Below, piece by piece: positions 1 to 9,856 of a stretch of DNA of 64,000 bases. This stretch comes from Rhizobium sp. 18055. GTDB taxonomy: Bacteria; Pseudomonadota; Alphaproteobacteria; Rhizobiales; Rhizobiaceae. Every line of letters starts with the position of its first letter. Within the stretch, counting starts at the first letter, position 1. The position numbers were made by a program, and so were the translations under genes. The stretch spans positions 248,001 through 312,000 of the forward strand of contig NZ_CACSKD010000005.1 of the NCBI RefSeq assembly GCF_902706285.1, given 5' to 3'. Under the pieces are notes generated by a model. That model was not told the DNA's origin, made no database searches, and saw only the letters and a list, made by a program, of their open reading frames with translations.

Positions 1-433
1 GCTGAAGACCGACCTTCGCAAGGCGACCGAAGGTTTCGCCGGCGTGCTGATCGAGGACAAGGGTGCCGCGGTTGCCGCCCACTACCGGCTGGCACCGAAG
101 CGCCAGGTGGAGCTCGAACCATTGATGGAAGCGTTTCTGGCGAAAGCCGGTGAAAACTGGACGTTGCAGCGCGGCAAGATGGTTCTGGAAATCCGTCCTG
201 CCAGCGCAGACAAGGGCCACGCGGTCGAGACCTTCCTGTCGCAAGCGCCATTTGTCGGCCGCCGGCCGATCGCGATCGGCGACGACATTACCGACGAGGC
301 GATGTTTCATGTCGCCAACCGGCTGGGTGGCTATTCGATCCGGGTCGGGGCGCCGCTTTCCGGCACTGCCGCACAACTGACGATGCCAACTTCCGTTGCC
401 CTGCGGGAACTGATCGCGCATCTCGCCGCCTGA
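1..433 (+). CDS. otsB: Trehalose-6-phosphate phosphatase, C-terminal part
   Basis: The frame enters the window already open and ends at TGA 431-433, so only the last ~143 residues are visible. It carries the HAD-superfamily loop GDDITDEAMF (nt ~278-307), which binds Mg in OtsB phosphatases that convert trehalose 6-phosphate to trehalose. The enzyme that makes this substrate, OtsA, begins 59 nt downstream on the same strand, so the two form an otsBA pair in the cytoplasm for osmotic and desiccation stress. Nothing in the visible part looks broken. The start codon lies outside the window. Confidence 0.9.
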   Translation, partial: LKTDLRKATEGFAGVLIEDKGAAVAAHYRLAPKRQVELEPLMEAFLAKAGENWTLQRGKMVLEIRPASADKGHAVETFLSQAPFVGRRPIAIGDDITDEAMFHVANRLGGYSIRVGAPLSGTAAQLTMPTSVALRELIAHLAA

Positions 434-492
434 TCAGCGCCCCACTGTTATCTGTATTTTTTGCGTACTGCCGTTGTTGAAAGGAATATTGC

Positions 493-1866
493 GTGAGCCG
501 TCTTGTGATTGTTTCGAACCGTGTCCCCGTTCCCGAAAAGGGTGGTGCAGCGGCGGCCGGCGGTCTTGCCGTGGCGCTGCAGGCAGCGCTGCAGCAGCGC
601 GGCGGCATCTGGATGGGCTGGTCCGGCAAATCGAGCGGCGAGACCGAGCCAGGTCCTTTGCACATTCAGGAAGAGGGCAAGATCACCTACGCGCTCACCG
701 ACCTCACCGAGAAGGATGTCGAGGAGTATTATTTCGGTTTTGCCAACCGGGTGCTCTGGCCGATCTGCCACTATCGTCTGGATCTGGCAGAATACGGGCG
801 CAAGGAAATGACCGGCTACTTCCGCGTCAACCGCTTCTTCGCGCATCGGCTGGCGCCGATGCTGGAGCCCGACGACACCATCTGGATTCACGATTATCAC
901 CTGATCCCGCTGGCTGCCGAACTGCGGCAGATGGGCGTGAAGAACAAGATCGGCTTCTTCCACCATATCCCGTGGCCGCCCGCCGACGTGCTGTTCAGCA
1001 TGCCGGTGCATGAGGAGATCATGCGCGGGCTTGCCGCCTATGATCTGGTCGGCTTCCAGACGGACCACGATCTCGAGAATTTCGCCGGCTGCCTGCGCCG
1101 CGAGGAGATGGGCGACGCGCTCGGCGACGGGCGTTTCAACTCCGGCGACAAGATTTTCAAGGGCGGCGTCTATGGCATCGGCATCGAGACGGCGGCATTC
1201 GCCAAGTTTGCCCGCAAGGCGGTCAGCCATGCGATGGTGACCAAGGCCAAGGAAAGCATTCTCGACCGCGACCTGATCATCGGCGTCGATCGGCTCGACT
1301 ATTCCAAGGGTCTCACCCAGCGCATCGACGCCTTCGAGCGCTTCGTGCTCAACAACCCAGCCCATCAGCGCAGCGTCACCTATCTGCAGGTGACGCCGAA
1401 ATCGCGCTCGGAAGTGCCTGAATACGAGCAGATGCAGCGCACCGTCGCCGAGCAGGCCGGCCGCGTCAACGGCGCGCTCGGCACCGTCGATTGGGTGCCG
1501 ATCCGCTATATCAACCGCTCGCTGAGCCGGCCGATCCTTGCCGGTCTCTATCGTCTGGCCAAGGTCGGGCTGGTGACCCCCCTTCGCGATGGCATGAACC
1601 TTGTGGCCAAGGAATATGTCGCCGCGCAGGACCCCGACGATCCGGGCGTGCTGGTTCTCTCACGTTTTGCCGGTGCCGCCCGCGAGCTGAAGGGGGCGCT
1701 GCTGGTCAATCCCTATGACATCGAGGGAACGGCCAATACGCTGGCGCGGGCGCTGAACATGCCGCTGGAAGAGCGCAAGGAGCGCTGGCAGCGGATGATG
1801 GATTATCTGCTCGTCCACGACGTCTCGCGTTGGTGCGACGACTTCCTGCAGGATCTGGCGGCCTGA
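493..1866 (+). CDS. otsA: Alpha,alpha-trehalose-phosphate synthase (UDP-forming)
   Basis: A 457-residue GT20 glycosyltransferase that joins UDP-glucose and glucose 6-phosphate to give trehalose 6-phosphate. Family landmarks are the N-terminal [18 protein letters not shown] (residues ~133-139), the VDRLDYSKG substrate loop (~264) and [11 protein letters not shown] (~366). Length is normal for bacterial OtsA. The start is GTG with an AAAGGA ribosome site 10 nt upstream. It follows otsB closely and is probably cotranscribed. It abuts the LysR gene, which reads from the other strand and ends 10 nt away. Confidence 0.97.
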   Translation: MSRLVIVSNRVPVPEKGGAAAAGGLAVALQAALQQRGGIWMGWSGKSSGETEPGPLHIQEEGKITYALTDLTEKDVEEYYFGFANRVLWPICHYRLDLAEYGRKEMTGYFRVNRFFAHRLAPMLEPDDTIWIHDYHLIPLAAELRQMGVKNKIGFFHHIPWPPADVLFSMPVHEEIMRGLAAYDLVGFQTDHDLENFAGCLRREEMGDALGDGRFNSGDKIFKGGVYGIGIETAAFAKFARKAVSHAMVTKAKESILDRDLIIGVDRLDYSKGLTQRIDAFERFVLNNPAHQRSVTYLQVTPKSRSEVPEYEQMQRTVAEQAGRVNGALGTVDWVPIRYINRSLSRPILAGLYRLAKVGLVTPLRDGMNLVAKEYVAAQDPDDPGVLVLSRFAGAARELKGALLVNPYDIEGTANTLARALNMPLEERKERWQRMMDYLLVHDVSRWCDDFLQDLAA

Positions 1867-1876
1867 GCCAAAAAGA

Positions 1877-2776
1877 TCAGACGCCGGCTTCCGCCAGCAT
1901 CCAGGCGGAGAGCTGCTCGCTTTGCGGCGTGCGGCTTTTCGGCTGCAGCAGCCAGTAGCCGCGGTCGGGCGCCTCGATCATCGGGCCGGCAACCGAGAGG
2001 ATGCCGGTCGCAAGCAGCGTGTCGACCAACCCCATCCAGCCGAGCGCCAGTCCCTGCTCGCCAAGCGCTGCCTGCACCACCAGCGAATAGGTGTTGAAGC
2101 TCAGATCCCCCTGCCCGGCATAGGCTTCACGGCCGACGCCGAACTCCGAAAAATAGCTGCGCCAATCGAACCACGGCGATGGAGCCGCGGTATCGAGGTG
2201 AACGAGACGGCTGCGGGCGAGATCGGCGGGCGCCGCGAACGGGCCGTTGCGCTCGAGAAAGCCGGGGCTGCAGACCGGCGCCACCTTTTCCGGCAGCAGC
2301 AGCCTGGCATCGCGGCCGAAATCGGCGCGGCTGCCGAAAACCACCGACACGTCGCCCTCGCCCGAACGGTCACGCTCCATCCGCTGGGTGGCGATGATCT
2401 GGATATCCATGTCGGGATAGAGCAGCCGGAAGGCGTGCATGCGCGGGATCAGCCACAGCGACGAGAAGGCGTAATCGGTGTGCAGCCGGATCGATGGGCG
2501 CTCGACCTCGCTGCGCAGGCGGCGTGTCACTTGGTCGATGTCATCGACGCTGCGGGCGACGATATCGAACAGCCGCTGGCCCTCGGCGGTCAGTTCGACG
2601 CCGCGGTGCTTGCGGGTCAGGAGGGTGACGCCGATCTGCTCCTCGAGCCTGCGGATCTGGTAGCTGACGGCCGGCTGGGTGAGACCCAGCGAAGCGGCTG
2701 CGGACGACAGGCTGCCCATCCTGCCGATCTCGGCGAAGATGCGCATCCAGCCCAGGTCGATCGGCCGCTCTGCCAT
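1877..2776 (-). CDS. LysR-family regulator of choline-sulfate use
   Basis: A 299-residue LysR-type regulator. The N-terminal winged helix-turn-helix (residues ~8-65, including SLSSAAASLGLTQPAVSYQI) is followed by a periplasmic-binding-like effector domain. It is divergent from choX with ~100 nt between starts, and choX is followed by betC. That order matches the regulator family known as the choline-sulfate-utilisation transcription factor, so control of choX-betC is the expected role. This is inference from context. ATG start with AAAGGA upstream. The effector could be choline sulfate or choline; the sequence does not say. Confidence 0.88.
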   Translation of the reverse strand: MAERPIDLGWMRIFAEIGRMGSLSSAAASLGLTQPAVSYQIRRLEEQIGVTLLTRKHRGVELTAEGQRLFDIVARSVDDIDQVTRRLRSEVERPSIRLHTDYAFSSLWLIPRMHAFRLLYPDMDIQIIATQRMERDRSGEGDVSVVFGSRADFGRDARLLLPEKVAPVCSPGFLERNGPFAAPADLARSRLVHLDTAAPSPWFDWRSYFSEFGVGREAYAGQGDLSFNTYSLVVQAALGEQGLALGWMGLVDTLLATGILSVAGPMIEAPDRGYWLLQPKSRTPQSEQLSAWMLAEAGV

Positions 2777-2875
2777 AAAAAATCCTTTTGGGAACCATCG
2801 AAAAAAGCCGCCTTCACAGCAGCAAGCCTAGTGTTGTTCAATAAAACTATCAAATGACAAAAAAGGGGAACTGCG

Positions 2876-3826
2876 ATGACAGGAATTTCTGCAATCCGCC
2901 GTCTTGCTGCCGGTGTCATGCTCTCGGCGCTGGCCGTCGGCTCTGCCGCTGCTGCCGATGATGCATCGTGCAAGGTGATCCGCATGTCCGATCCGGGCTG
3001 GACCGACATCACCGCCACCAACGGCGTCACGTCGGTGATCATGACGGCGCTCGGCTACGAGCCAGACATCAAGACGCTGTCGGTGCCGATCGGCTACCAG
3101 TCGATGAAGAACGGCGAGATCGACGTCTTCCTCGGCAACTGGATGCCGGCGCAGAAGGCCTTCATCGACGACCTGACCGCCGCCAAGGCGATCGAGGTGA
3201 TGAACAAGAACCTCGAAGGCGCCAAGTTCACGCTGGCCGTGCCGAGCTATGTCGCAGACAAGGGCGTCAAGGATTTCGCCGACCTGCAGAAGCATGGCGA
3301 CGAGTTCGACCACAAGATCTACGGCATCGAGCCGGGTGCCCCTGCCAACGGCAATATCCAGAAGATGATCGACGCCAACGACTTCGGCCTCAAGGACTGG
3401 AAGCTGGTGGAATCGGGCGAGCAGGCGATGCTGGCGCAGGTCGAGCGTGCGTCGAAGGACAAGGGCGCCGTGGTGTTCCTCGCCTGGGCGCCGCATCCGA
3501 TGAACGAGACGTTTTCGATCTCCTACCTCTCCGGTGGTGACGCCTATTTCGGTGCCAATTTCGGCGGCGCCGAGGTCTATACGCTGGCGCGCACCGGCTG
3601 GTCGGAGAAGTGCCCGAATGCGGCGGCGCTGGTGAAGAACCTGAAATTCGAGATCGGTATGGAAAACGCGCTGATGGGCTCGATCCTCGGCGGCGAGGAC
3701 CCGAAGGCTGCAGCAACGGCCTGGCTGAAGGCCAATCCGAAGGCGGTGGACCCCTGGCTTTCCGGCGTCACCACGCTTGACGGCAAGCCTGCCGCGGACG
3801 CAGTTAAGGGCGCCCTCGGCCTCTAA
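2876..3826 (+). CDS. choX: Choline ABC transporter substrate-binding protein
   Basis: A 316-residue periplasmic solute-binding protein of the glycine betaine/choline (OpuAC) family. It has a signal peptide ending near residue 26 (an Ala-rich stretch before DDASC), then the motif SDPGWTDITATNGV typical of ChoX, which binds choline with high affinity. The ribosome site AAGGGGAA lies just before the ATG. The gene runs straight into betC (21 nt gap). The partner permease ChoW and ATPase ChoV are not in this window, so the importer must be completed from elsewhere. Specificity for choline over related quaternary amines is inferred from family and the betC neighbour. Confidence 0.92.
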   Translation: MTGISAIRRLAAGVMLSALAVGSAAAADDASCKVIRMSDPGWTDITATNGVTSVIMTALGYEPDIKTLSVPIGYQSMKNGEIDVFLGNWMPAQKAFIDDLTAAKAIEVMNKNLEGAKFTLAVPSYVADKGVKDFADLQKHGDEFDHKIYGIEPGAPANGNIQKMIDANDFGLKDWKLVESGEQAMLAQVERASKDKGAVVFLAWAPHPMNETFSISYLSGGDAYFGANFGGAEVYTLARTGWSEKCPNAAALVKNLKFEIGMENALMGSILGGEDPKAAATAWLKANPKAVDPWLSGVTTLDGKPAADAVKGALGL

Positions 3827-3847
3827 TATCTCAAGGACACAGACAGC

Positions 3848-5362
3848 ATGGCGCGCCCGAATTTCCTCATCCTGATGGTCGACCAGTATAACGGGACGCT
3901 GTTTCCCGATGGGCCGGCCGAGTTTCTTCACGCGCCGCATCTGAAAGCCCTGGCGAAGCGCTCCGTGCGCTTTGCCAACACCTATACGGCAAGCCCGCTC
4001 TGCGCGCCGGCGCGGGCTTCCTTCATGTCCGGTCAGTTGCCGAGCCGCACCCGCGTCTACGACAACGCCGCGGAATTCGCCTCCGACATCCCGACCTTTG
4101 CGCACCACCTGCGGGCGGCCGGCTATCACACGGCGCTATCAGGCAAGATGCATTTCGTCGGCCCGGACCAGCTGCACGGCTTCGAGGAACGGCTGACCAC
4201 CGATATCTACCCGGCCGATTTCGGCTGGACGCCTGACTACACCAAGCCCGGCGAGCGGATCGACTGGTGGTACCACAATCTCGGCTCGGTGACGGGCGCA
4301 GGTGTGGCCGAGATCACCAACCAGATGGAATATGACGACGAGGTCGCCTTCAACGCCACCCGCAAGCTCTATGACCTGTCGCGCCGCCAGGACGATCGTC
4401 CGTGGTGCCTGACGGTCAGCTTCACCCATCCACACGACCCCTATGTGGCGCGCCGCAAGTTCTGGGACCTCTACGAGGATTGCCCGCATCTCGACCCGGA
4501 GATCGGGCCGATCCCGTTCGACGAACAGGACCAGCATTCGCAGCGGCTGCTGAAGGCCTGCGACTACGATGCCTTCGAGATCACGCCCGAGCAGGTGCGC
4601 CGGGCACGCCGCGGCTATTTCGCCAACATCTCCTATGTCGACGAGAAGGTCGGCGAACTGCTCGACGTGCTGGAGCGCGGGCGGATGAGCGAGGATACCG
4701 TCATCCTGTTCGTCTCAGATCACGGCGACATGCTGGGCGAGCGCGGGCTGTGGTTCAAGATGTGCTTCTTCGACGGCGCGGCGCGGGTGCCGCTGTCGAT
4801 CTGCGCGCCCGGCTGGGAACCAGCGCTGATCAGCCAACCGGTCTCGACCCTCGACGTGACGCCGACGCTGGCAGCGCTTGCCGGCATCGACATCACCAAG
4901 CTTGCGCCATGGACCGACGGCGAGGATCTGACGCCGCTGGCGACGGGCACGGGCGGGCGTGGACCGGTGCCGATGGAATACGCGGCGGAGGGCTCCGAGG
5001 CGCCGCTGGTCGGCCTGCGCGACGGGCGCTTCAAGCTGACGCTCTGCGACAAGGACCCGGCACTGCTGTTCGATCTCGACGCCGACCCCAGGGAGCTCAA
5101 CAATCTGGCAACCGATCCCGCCTATGCCGAGACGCTGGCGGCGCTGACGGCGCAGGCCGACAAGCGCTGGAACCTTGCGAGCTTCGACGCCGCCGTGCGC
5201 GAAAGCCAGGCGCGGCGATGGGTGGTCTACGAGGCGTTGCGCAACGGCGCCTATTATCCGTGGGACTACCAGCCGCTGCAGAAGGCATCGGAGCGCTACA
5301 TGCGCAACCACATGGATCTCAACGTGCTGGAGGAAAACCAGCGGTATCCGCGCGGGGAGTGA
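3848..5362 (+). CDS. betC: Choline sulfatase
   Basis: A 504-residue sulfatase that hydrolyses choline-O-sulfate to choline and sulfate, feeding glycine betaine synthesis. Visible active-site elements are the formylglycine-forming motif C52-A-P-A-R56, metal ligands near D12 (MVDQ) and D291-H-G-D294, and the C-terminal extension with YYPWDYQP typical of BetC. Length matches BetC of rhizobia. AAGGA precedes the ATG. It is downstream of choX, and no other sulfatase or bet gene is adjacent. Intact frame. Confidence 0.96.
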   Translation: MARPNFLILMVDQYNGTLFPDGPAEFLHAPHLKALAKRSVRFANTYTASPLCAPARASFMSGQLPSRTRVYDNAAEFASDIPTFAHHLRAAGYHTALSGKMHFVGPDQLHGFEERLTTDIYPADFGWTPDYTKPGERIDWWYHNLGSVTGAGVAEITNQMEYDDEVAFNATRKLYDLSRRQDDRPWCLTVSFTHPHDPYVARRKFWDLYEDCPHLDPEIGPIPFDEQDQHSQRLLKACDYDAFEITPEQVRRARRGYFANISYVDEKVGELLDVLERGRMSEDTVILFVSDHGDMLGERGLWFKMCFFDGAARVPLSICAPGWEPALISQPVSTLDVTPTLAALAGIDITKLAPWTDGEDLTPLATGTGGRGPVPMEYAAEGSEAPLVGLRDGRFKLTLCDKDPALLFDLDADPRELNNLATDPAYAETLAALTAQADKRWNLASFDAAVRESQARRWVVYEALRNGAYYPWDYQPLQKASERYMRNHMDLNVLEENQRYPRGE

Positions 5363-5408
5363 GATCGCGGCCGATACGATTTCGGGCCGGGCGATACGCG
5401 TTCAGGCG

Positions 5409-5591
5409 ATGATCGCTGTCGGTGGACTGATCCTGGCCTTCATTGCCGTGTCAGCCGCGCTCGTGATCGCAAGCAGGCGGCCGCCGCAGGCCGGACGCCA
5501 TCCTTCAGCACGTTCGCCGGTTGGAGAGCAACCGCCGATGTTCGGGCAGCGGGTCCGCCCGATGACATATCACGCCGCCTTGGCGACGTGA
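5409..5591 (+). CDS. Possible small membrane protein (weak call)
   Basis: A 60-codon open frame downstream of betC with an N-terminal hydrophobic stretch (MIAVGGLILAFIAVSAALVI) that could be one membrane helix. It has no clear ribosome site and overlaps the end of prfC on the other strand by 22 nt. I do not recognise the product. It may be chance; the case for it rests only on the hydrophobic start. Confidence 0.22.
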   Translation: MIAVGGLILAFIAVSAALVIASRRPPQAGRHPSARSPVGEQPPMFGQRVRPMTYHAALAT

Positions 5592-7150
5592 TATTCCTTG
5601 ATGGCAACCATCTTGATGGCGGGGAAGCGTTCCGACTCGTAGCGCAGCGAGAAGCTGTCCTGCGCCAAAAACACCGGATCGCCATCGAGATCGCGGGCGA
5701 TATCGCCGCGCTTGACGGTGACGAACTTGTCGAGTTCGGCCGGCTGATCGGACGAGATCCAGCGGCAGACGGAGAAGCGCGACATTTCGAACGATACCGG
5801 CAGGCCGTATTCCGCCTGCAGGCGTTCCTTCAGAACGTCGAGCTGCAGGGCGCCGACGACGCCGACGATCGCCGGCGAACCATCCTCGGGAGAGAACAGC
5901 TGCACGACGCCTTCCTCGGCCATCTGCTGCAGCGCTTCCTTGAGCTTCTTTGCCTTCATCGCATCTTCGAGACGGACGCGGCGGAGAATTTCCGGCGAGA
6001 AGTTCGGCACGCCCTGGAACACCAGGTTTTCGCCTTCGGTCAGCGTATCGCCGATGCGCAGGGTGCCGTGGTTCGGAATGCCGACGACATCGCCGGCATA
6101 GGCGGTGTCGGCCAGCTGGCGCTGCGAGGCGAAGAAGAACTGCGGGGCGGTGAGGCCAAGCTGCTTGCCGGTGCGGGCCAGACGCGCCTTCATGCCGCGC
6201 TCGAGCTTGCCGGAGCAGATGCGGGCAAAGGCGATGCGGTCGCGGTGGTTCGGGTCCATGTTGGCCTGGATCTTGAAGACGAAGGCCGTCATCTTCTCGT
6301 CGGTGGCATGCACGGTCCTGGTATCGGCCACCTGGTCACGCGGCGGCGGCGCAAAATCGGCCAGCGCATTGATCAGATCGCGGACACCCAGATTGCGCAG
6401 CGCCGAACCGAAAAACACCGGCGTCATATGGCCTTCCAGAAATGCCTCGCGATCGAATGGGCGGCATGCCTCCTTTGCAAGCTCGACTTCGTCGATGAAA
6501 GCCGCGCGTTCGTTTTCCGGAAGGCGATCGGCCACGGCCTGTGGGCCATTGACTTCGATCGCATCCTCCTTGTCCGATCCGCGCACCCGGTTTCCGGCGA
6601 GGTGGTAAGTGCCGCAGAAGCTCTTGGAGCGGCCGATCGGCCAGGTGATCGGGGCGGTATCGAGCGCCAGCTTTTCCTCGACCTCATCGAGAATTTCGAA
6701 GACATCGCGGCTTTCACGGTCCATCTTGTTGATGAAGGTGATGATCGGAATGTCGCGCATGCGGCAGACTTCAAACAGCTTCAGCGTCCGTGGCTCGATA
6801 CCCTTGGCGGCATCGATGACCATGATGGCCGCGTCGACCGCGGTCAGTGTACGGTAGGTATCGTCGGCGAAGTCTTCGTGACCGGGCGTATCGAGAATGT
6901 TGAAGACCTTGTCGGCATATTCGAAGGTCATCACCGAAGTGACGACCGAGATGCCGCGCTCGCGCTCGATCTTCATCCAGTCCGAACGGGTCTGGATGCG
7001 ATCCTTCTTCGCCTTGACTTCACCGGCGAGCTGGATGGCACCGCCGAACAGCAGCAGCTTTTCGGTGAGCGTCGTCTTGCCCGCATCCGGGTGAGCGATA
7101 ATAGCGAATGTGCGGCGGCGGGAAACCGCCTCGGCGAGACTTTCAGCCAT
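5570..7150 (-). CDS. prfC: Peptide chain release factor 3 (RF3)
   Basis: A 526-residue translational GTPase that recycles RF1/RF2 from terminated ribosomes. G-domain motifs are clear: AHPDAGKT (residues 19-26), DTPGHEDF (~88) and NKMD (~142). The length matches RF3 (E. coli 529). I chose the ATG at 7150, which has AAGGA ~10 nt upstream; an in-frame TTG three codons earlier is a weaker alternative. Its 5' end faces dut across an ~97-nt divergent promoter region. Confidence 0.97.
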   Translation of the reverse strand: MAESLAEAVSRRRTFAIIAHPDAGKTTLTEKLLLFGGAIQLAGEVKAKKDRIQTRSDWMKIERERGISVVTSVMTFEYADKVFNILDTPGHEDFADDTYRTLTAVDAAIMVIDAAKGIEPRTLKLFEVCRMRDIPIITFINKMDRESRDVFEILDEVEEKLALDTAPITWPIGRSKSFCGTYHLAGNRVRGSDKEDAIEVNGPQAVADRLPENERAAFIDEVELAKEACRPFDREAFLEGHMTPVFFGSALRNLGVRDLINALADFAPPPRDQVADTRTVHATDEKMTAFVFKIQANMDPNHRDRIAFARICSGKLERGMKARLARTGKQLGLTAPQFFFASQRQLADTAYAGDVVGIPNHGTLRIGDTLTEGENLVFQGVPNFSPEILRRVRLEDAMKAKKLKEALQQMAEEGVVQLFSPEDGSPAIVGVVGALQLDVLKERLQAEYGLPVSFEMSRFSVCRWISSDQPAELDKFVTVKRGDIARDLDGDPVFLAQDSFSLRYESERFPAIKMVAIKEYHVAKAA

Positions 7151-7247
7151 GATTTTCAATCCTTCGAGTTGTCGCGTATCTAACGACTCCGTGGATAACT
7201 TTCAATTCGTGTTTGACCCTGACAATCCCGACTTGGCTAATAGGGGC

Positions 7248-7718
7248 ATGAATATTCACGCTACAGCCTCTCCGAGGCTCAATCTCATCCGCCTCGCCCA
7301 TAGCGAGGGGCTGGAACTGCCCGCCTACGAAAGCAAGGGCGCTGCCGGCATGGACCTGCGCGCCGCCGTCGAGGACGGCACGCCGATGGTGCTTGCCCCC
7401 GGCAAGCGCGCCCTGGTGCCGACAGGGCTGATCTTCGAGATCCCCGAGGGATATGAGGGGCAGATCCGCCCGCGCTCCGGCCTTGCCTTCAAGAACGGCA
7501 TCACCTGCCTCAACACGCCGGGCACGATCGACAGCGATTATCGCGGCGAAGTGAAGGTGCTGCTGATCAATCTTAGCGACGAACCGTTCGAGATCAGCCG
7601 CGGCATGCGCATCGCCCAGATGGTGATTGCGCCGGCCATCCAGGCGCGGATCACCGAGATCACCGAGACAAGCGCCACCGCCCGCGGTGCCGGCGGCTTC
7701 GGCTCGACCGGGGTATGA
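7248..7718 (+). CDS. dut: dUTP diphosphatase (dUTPase)
   Basis: A 156-residue trimeric dUTPase that hydrolyses dUTP to dUMP. Conserved motifs are GMDLRA (I), [11 protein letters not shown] (II), [14 protein letters not shown] (III), RIAQMVI (IV) and the C-terminal GAGGFGSTG (V). The frame stays open far upstream, but the conserved N-terminus and AGGGG before ATG 7248 fix the start. Its stop overlaps the next gene by 4 nt (ATGA), so the two are translationally coupled. Confidence 0.97.
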   Translation: MNIHATASPRLNLIRLAHSEGLELPAYESKGAAGMDLRAAVEDGTPMVLAPGKRALVPTGLIFEIPEGYEGQIRPRSGLAFKNGITCLNTPGTIDSDYRGEVKVLLINLSDEPFEISRGMRIAQMVIAPAIQARITEITETSATARGAGGFGSTGV

Positions 7719-8617
7719 GTGCGGCGTCTGCTGGATATACCGGGCTGACGTTCCGCCAGGATTATTTTGCAGACCCTGCAGCGTGGACCGCGCTGGTCTC
7801 GCTGCTTTCCGATACGTTCGGCATCGATCTCGACCCGCTGCGGCGGCCTGGCGGGGCCGATCCGACCAGCATGCCGTTCGGCTGGTTCGACAGGGCGGGC
7901 ACGCTGGTTGCCAATATCTCGGCCTTTGCCATGCCGATGATGATCAATGGCCGCAAGGTGAATGCCGCCGCCTTTCAATCCGGCGCGGTGCGGCCGGAAT
8001 GGCGCGAGCGCGGGCTTTATCGCGACTTGACCGGCAAGGCGCTCGACTGGTGCGCGGCTGAGGGTTTCGAGGCGATCGTGCTCTATACCGACAAGCCCGG
8101 GCTCTACGAGAAATACGGTTTCGTCTCGCTGCCGATGCATCTTTATACCGGCGCTGCCCCTGCCCCGCAGGCGACGACTGCCCTGCCGCGGCGGCTTGAT
8201 CCGTGGAACGCCGACGATCTTGGCCTGCTGCAGGCGGCGCTCAAGACACGAACGCCGGTTTCGGACAGGCTGGCGGTTTGCCAGAGCGCGCCGATGTTCC
8301 TGATCAACACGCAGTTCGACCCGGATGTGAAACTCAGCTGGCTCGAGGACGAGAAGGCGGTGATTGCCTGGAAGCTGACCGATGGCGGTGCCTTCCTGCT
8401 GTCCGACGTCGTCGCGGCACGCATTCCATCGCTTGGTGCCATCCTCGACGGGCTCGGGATCGCGCCCGCTACGGTCGAGGTGCTGTTTGCGCCCGACAAG
8501 CTCGGCTGGCACGGCGAACCGCGGTCGCTGGAGGGCGGGACGCGGTTCATGATCAAGACTGACGGTCCGACCATACTCGACGCGCCGGCGATGCTGTCGC
8601 CGATGGCGGATTTCTAG
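7715..8617 (+). CDS. GNAT-family N-acetyltransferase (Eis-like layout)
   Basis: A 300-residue protein with an N-terminal GNAT domain (residues ~40-140; acetyl-CoA loop region [19 protein letters not shown], then [10 protein letters not shown]) followed by a second, less conserved half, as in Eis-like acetyltransferases. The substrate cannot be told. It overlaps dut by 4 nt and so is expressed with it, although a functional link to nucleotide sanitation is not evident. The opposing exported phosphatase gene ends 3 nt beyond its stop. Confidence 0.82.
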   Translation: MSAASAGYTGLTFRQDYFADPAAWTALVSLLSDTFGIDLDPLRRPGGADPTSMPFGWFDRAGTLVANISAFAMPMMINGRKVNAAAFQSGAVRPEWRERGLYRDLTGKALDWCAAEGFEAIVLYTDKPGLYEKYGFVSLPMHLYTGAAPAPQATTALPRRLDPWNADDLGLLQAALKTRTPVSDRLAVCQSAPMFLINTQFDPDVKLSWLEDEKAVIAWKLTDGGAFLLSDVVAARIPSLGAILDGLGIAPATVEVLFAPDKLGWHGEPRSLEGGTRFMIKTDGPTILDAPAMLSPMADF

Positions 8618-8620
8618 CCG

Positions 8621-9244
8621 CTATTTCGTAGCGCCGGGGCACGTGTCCGATTGGCCATCCAGCATCTCCTTGCGGCGCTCGAAGCTCGCCGTGGTCTTGT
8701 CGCCATCCCTGACGATGCGGATGACCGAGATGCTGTCGAAATCCTTGCCCTTCCATTTCGGCACCTGATCGGCATCGCCGCCATTGGCGCCAAGGATCTG
8801 CCGCGACAGCACGGTGATCTGCCTGTGCTCCCAGGCGATCAGCACCGTGGCTTTCCAATATTCCGGTTTGCCGAGTGCGGCCTGCAGGCCGGCGATATCC
8901 TCGTAGCCGAAGCTGGTATCGACGGGCAGGCCGAAGGCGATGGCGGTGGGTTCGACGGTGGCGAGCGGCCGGATGTAATCATAGGACGTGCCGCCGTCTT
9001 CCTTGCGGACGGATGGATCGGGCGCGAAGATCGCATCCGGCTTGCCGAAGCCGGCCTTGATGACAGCAGGCAGTGCCAGCGCTCGGTTGAGGCCCTTACA
9101 GCTCAGCTGGCCAAGGCCGGCTTGCGGCTTTTCGCCGTGGCGGATGAAGACCAGCGTTTCGGTGAGCGGCTCGGCTTTCAATTCCGCGGCGGAGATGGCG
9201 ACCGCCAGTACGGCCAGCCCCAGATATAACGACAGGCTTCGCAT
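8621..9244 (-). CDS. Exported histidine phosphatase family protein
   Basis: A 207-residue protein with an N-terminal signal sequence (MRSLSLYLGLAVLAVAISAA) and the catalytic RHGEK motif (LVFIRHGEKPQ) of the histidine phosphatase (phosphoglycerate mutase-like) superfamily; IAWEHRQITVL supplies the later histidine. It should act in the periplasm on an unknown phosphoester. The start at 9244 is set by a strong AAGGAGAG site and the signal peptide; the frame extends further upstream without good start signals. Confidence 0.85.
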   Translation of the reverse strand: MRSLSLYLGLAVLAVAISAAELKAEPLTETLVFIRHGEKPQAGLGQLSCKGLNRALALPAVIKAGFGKPDAIFAPDPSVRKEDGGTSYDYIRPLATVEPTAIAFGLPVDTSFGYEDIAGLQAALGKPEYWKATVLIAWEHRQITVLSRQILGANGGDADQVPKWKGKDFDSISVIRIVRDGDKTTASFERRKEMLDGQSDTCPGATK

Positions 9245-9266
9245 CGGAAACTCTCCTTCAGGGCGC

Positions 9267-9301
9267 GACGTCTCACTATCGAGACGTCTCACTATCGAGA
9301 C
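9267..9301. repeat. 16-bp perfect tandem duplication at the Lrp gene stop
   Basis: GACGTCTCACTATCGA occurs at 9267-9282 and again at 9283-9298, followed by a further GAC. The second unit contains the stop codon of the Lrp-type gene (9292-9294, minus strand). This looks like a recent slippage duplication that left the protein unchanged. Confidence 0.95.
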
Positions 9302-9753
9302 AGGGGCGGCAGCCGGCGTTTGACCGGCGATGCCTTGATCATCGAGGTGTTGGTTTCCGCCCTTTCTACGATCCGGTCGAGAATGGCATCGAGTTCCCCC
9401 ATCGAGGGCACGACCAGCCGGGCGATGAAGCAATCGTCGCCGGTGACCTTGTCGCATTCGACGAATTCGGGCGTCTCCTGAATGAGCCGCTCGACGACGT
9501 GCAACTGTCCCGGCAGCGGCCGGATGCGGACGATCGCCTGCAGGGGATAGCCGAGTGCGGCGGGGTCGACCGCGATGGTGAAGGCGGTGATGACGCCGCG
9601 CTCCTCCAACCGGCGCAGGCGCTCGGCGGCACTGGGCGACGACAGGCCGGCCGCCTGCGCCAGTTCCTTCAGCGACATGCGCCCGTCGCCAGCAAGGGCG
9701 TCAAGGATTCGGCGATCGATGGCGTCGATATCATTATTAGGAAAGACCGCCAT
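9292..9753 (-). CDS. Lrp/AsnC-family transcriptional regulator
   Basis: A 153-residue regulator with an N-terminal helix-turn-helix (DAIDRRILDALAGDGRMSLKELA...SSPSAAERLRRLE) and a C-terminal RAM ligand-binding domain. The start at 9753 is preceded by GGGAGGGAAT. It is divergent from an EamA-family transporter; Lrp-type regulators beside amino-acid exporters often control them, so an amino acid-responsive switch on the transporter is the likely job (inference). The 3' end carries a 16-bp tandem duplication. Confidence 0.93.
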   Translation of the reverse strand: MAVFPNNDIDAIDRRILDALAGDGRMSLKELAQAAGLSSPSAAERLRRLEERGVITAFTIAVDPAALGYPLQAIVRIRPLPGQLHVVERLIQETPEFVECDKVTGDDCFIARLVVPSMGELDAILDRIVERAETNTSMIKASPVKRRLPPLSR

Positions 9754-9856
9754 ATTCCCTCCCGATCTTAGGTCATCTGAGGCAATCCTCTTTCCATACC
9801 TATATAAAATCCACGAGCGTCGCAATATTCTGCATGCCCCAACCATGGAGATAACG

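Noticed and set aside
5588-7183. Long open frame antisense to prfC
   Set aside because: It is the shadow of a high-GC coding strand; the minus frame is clearly RF3.
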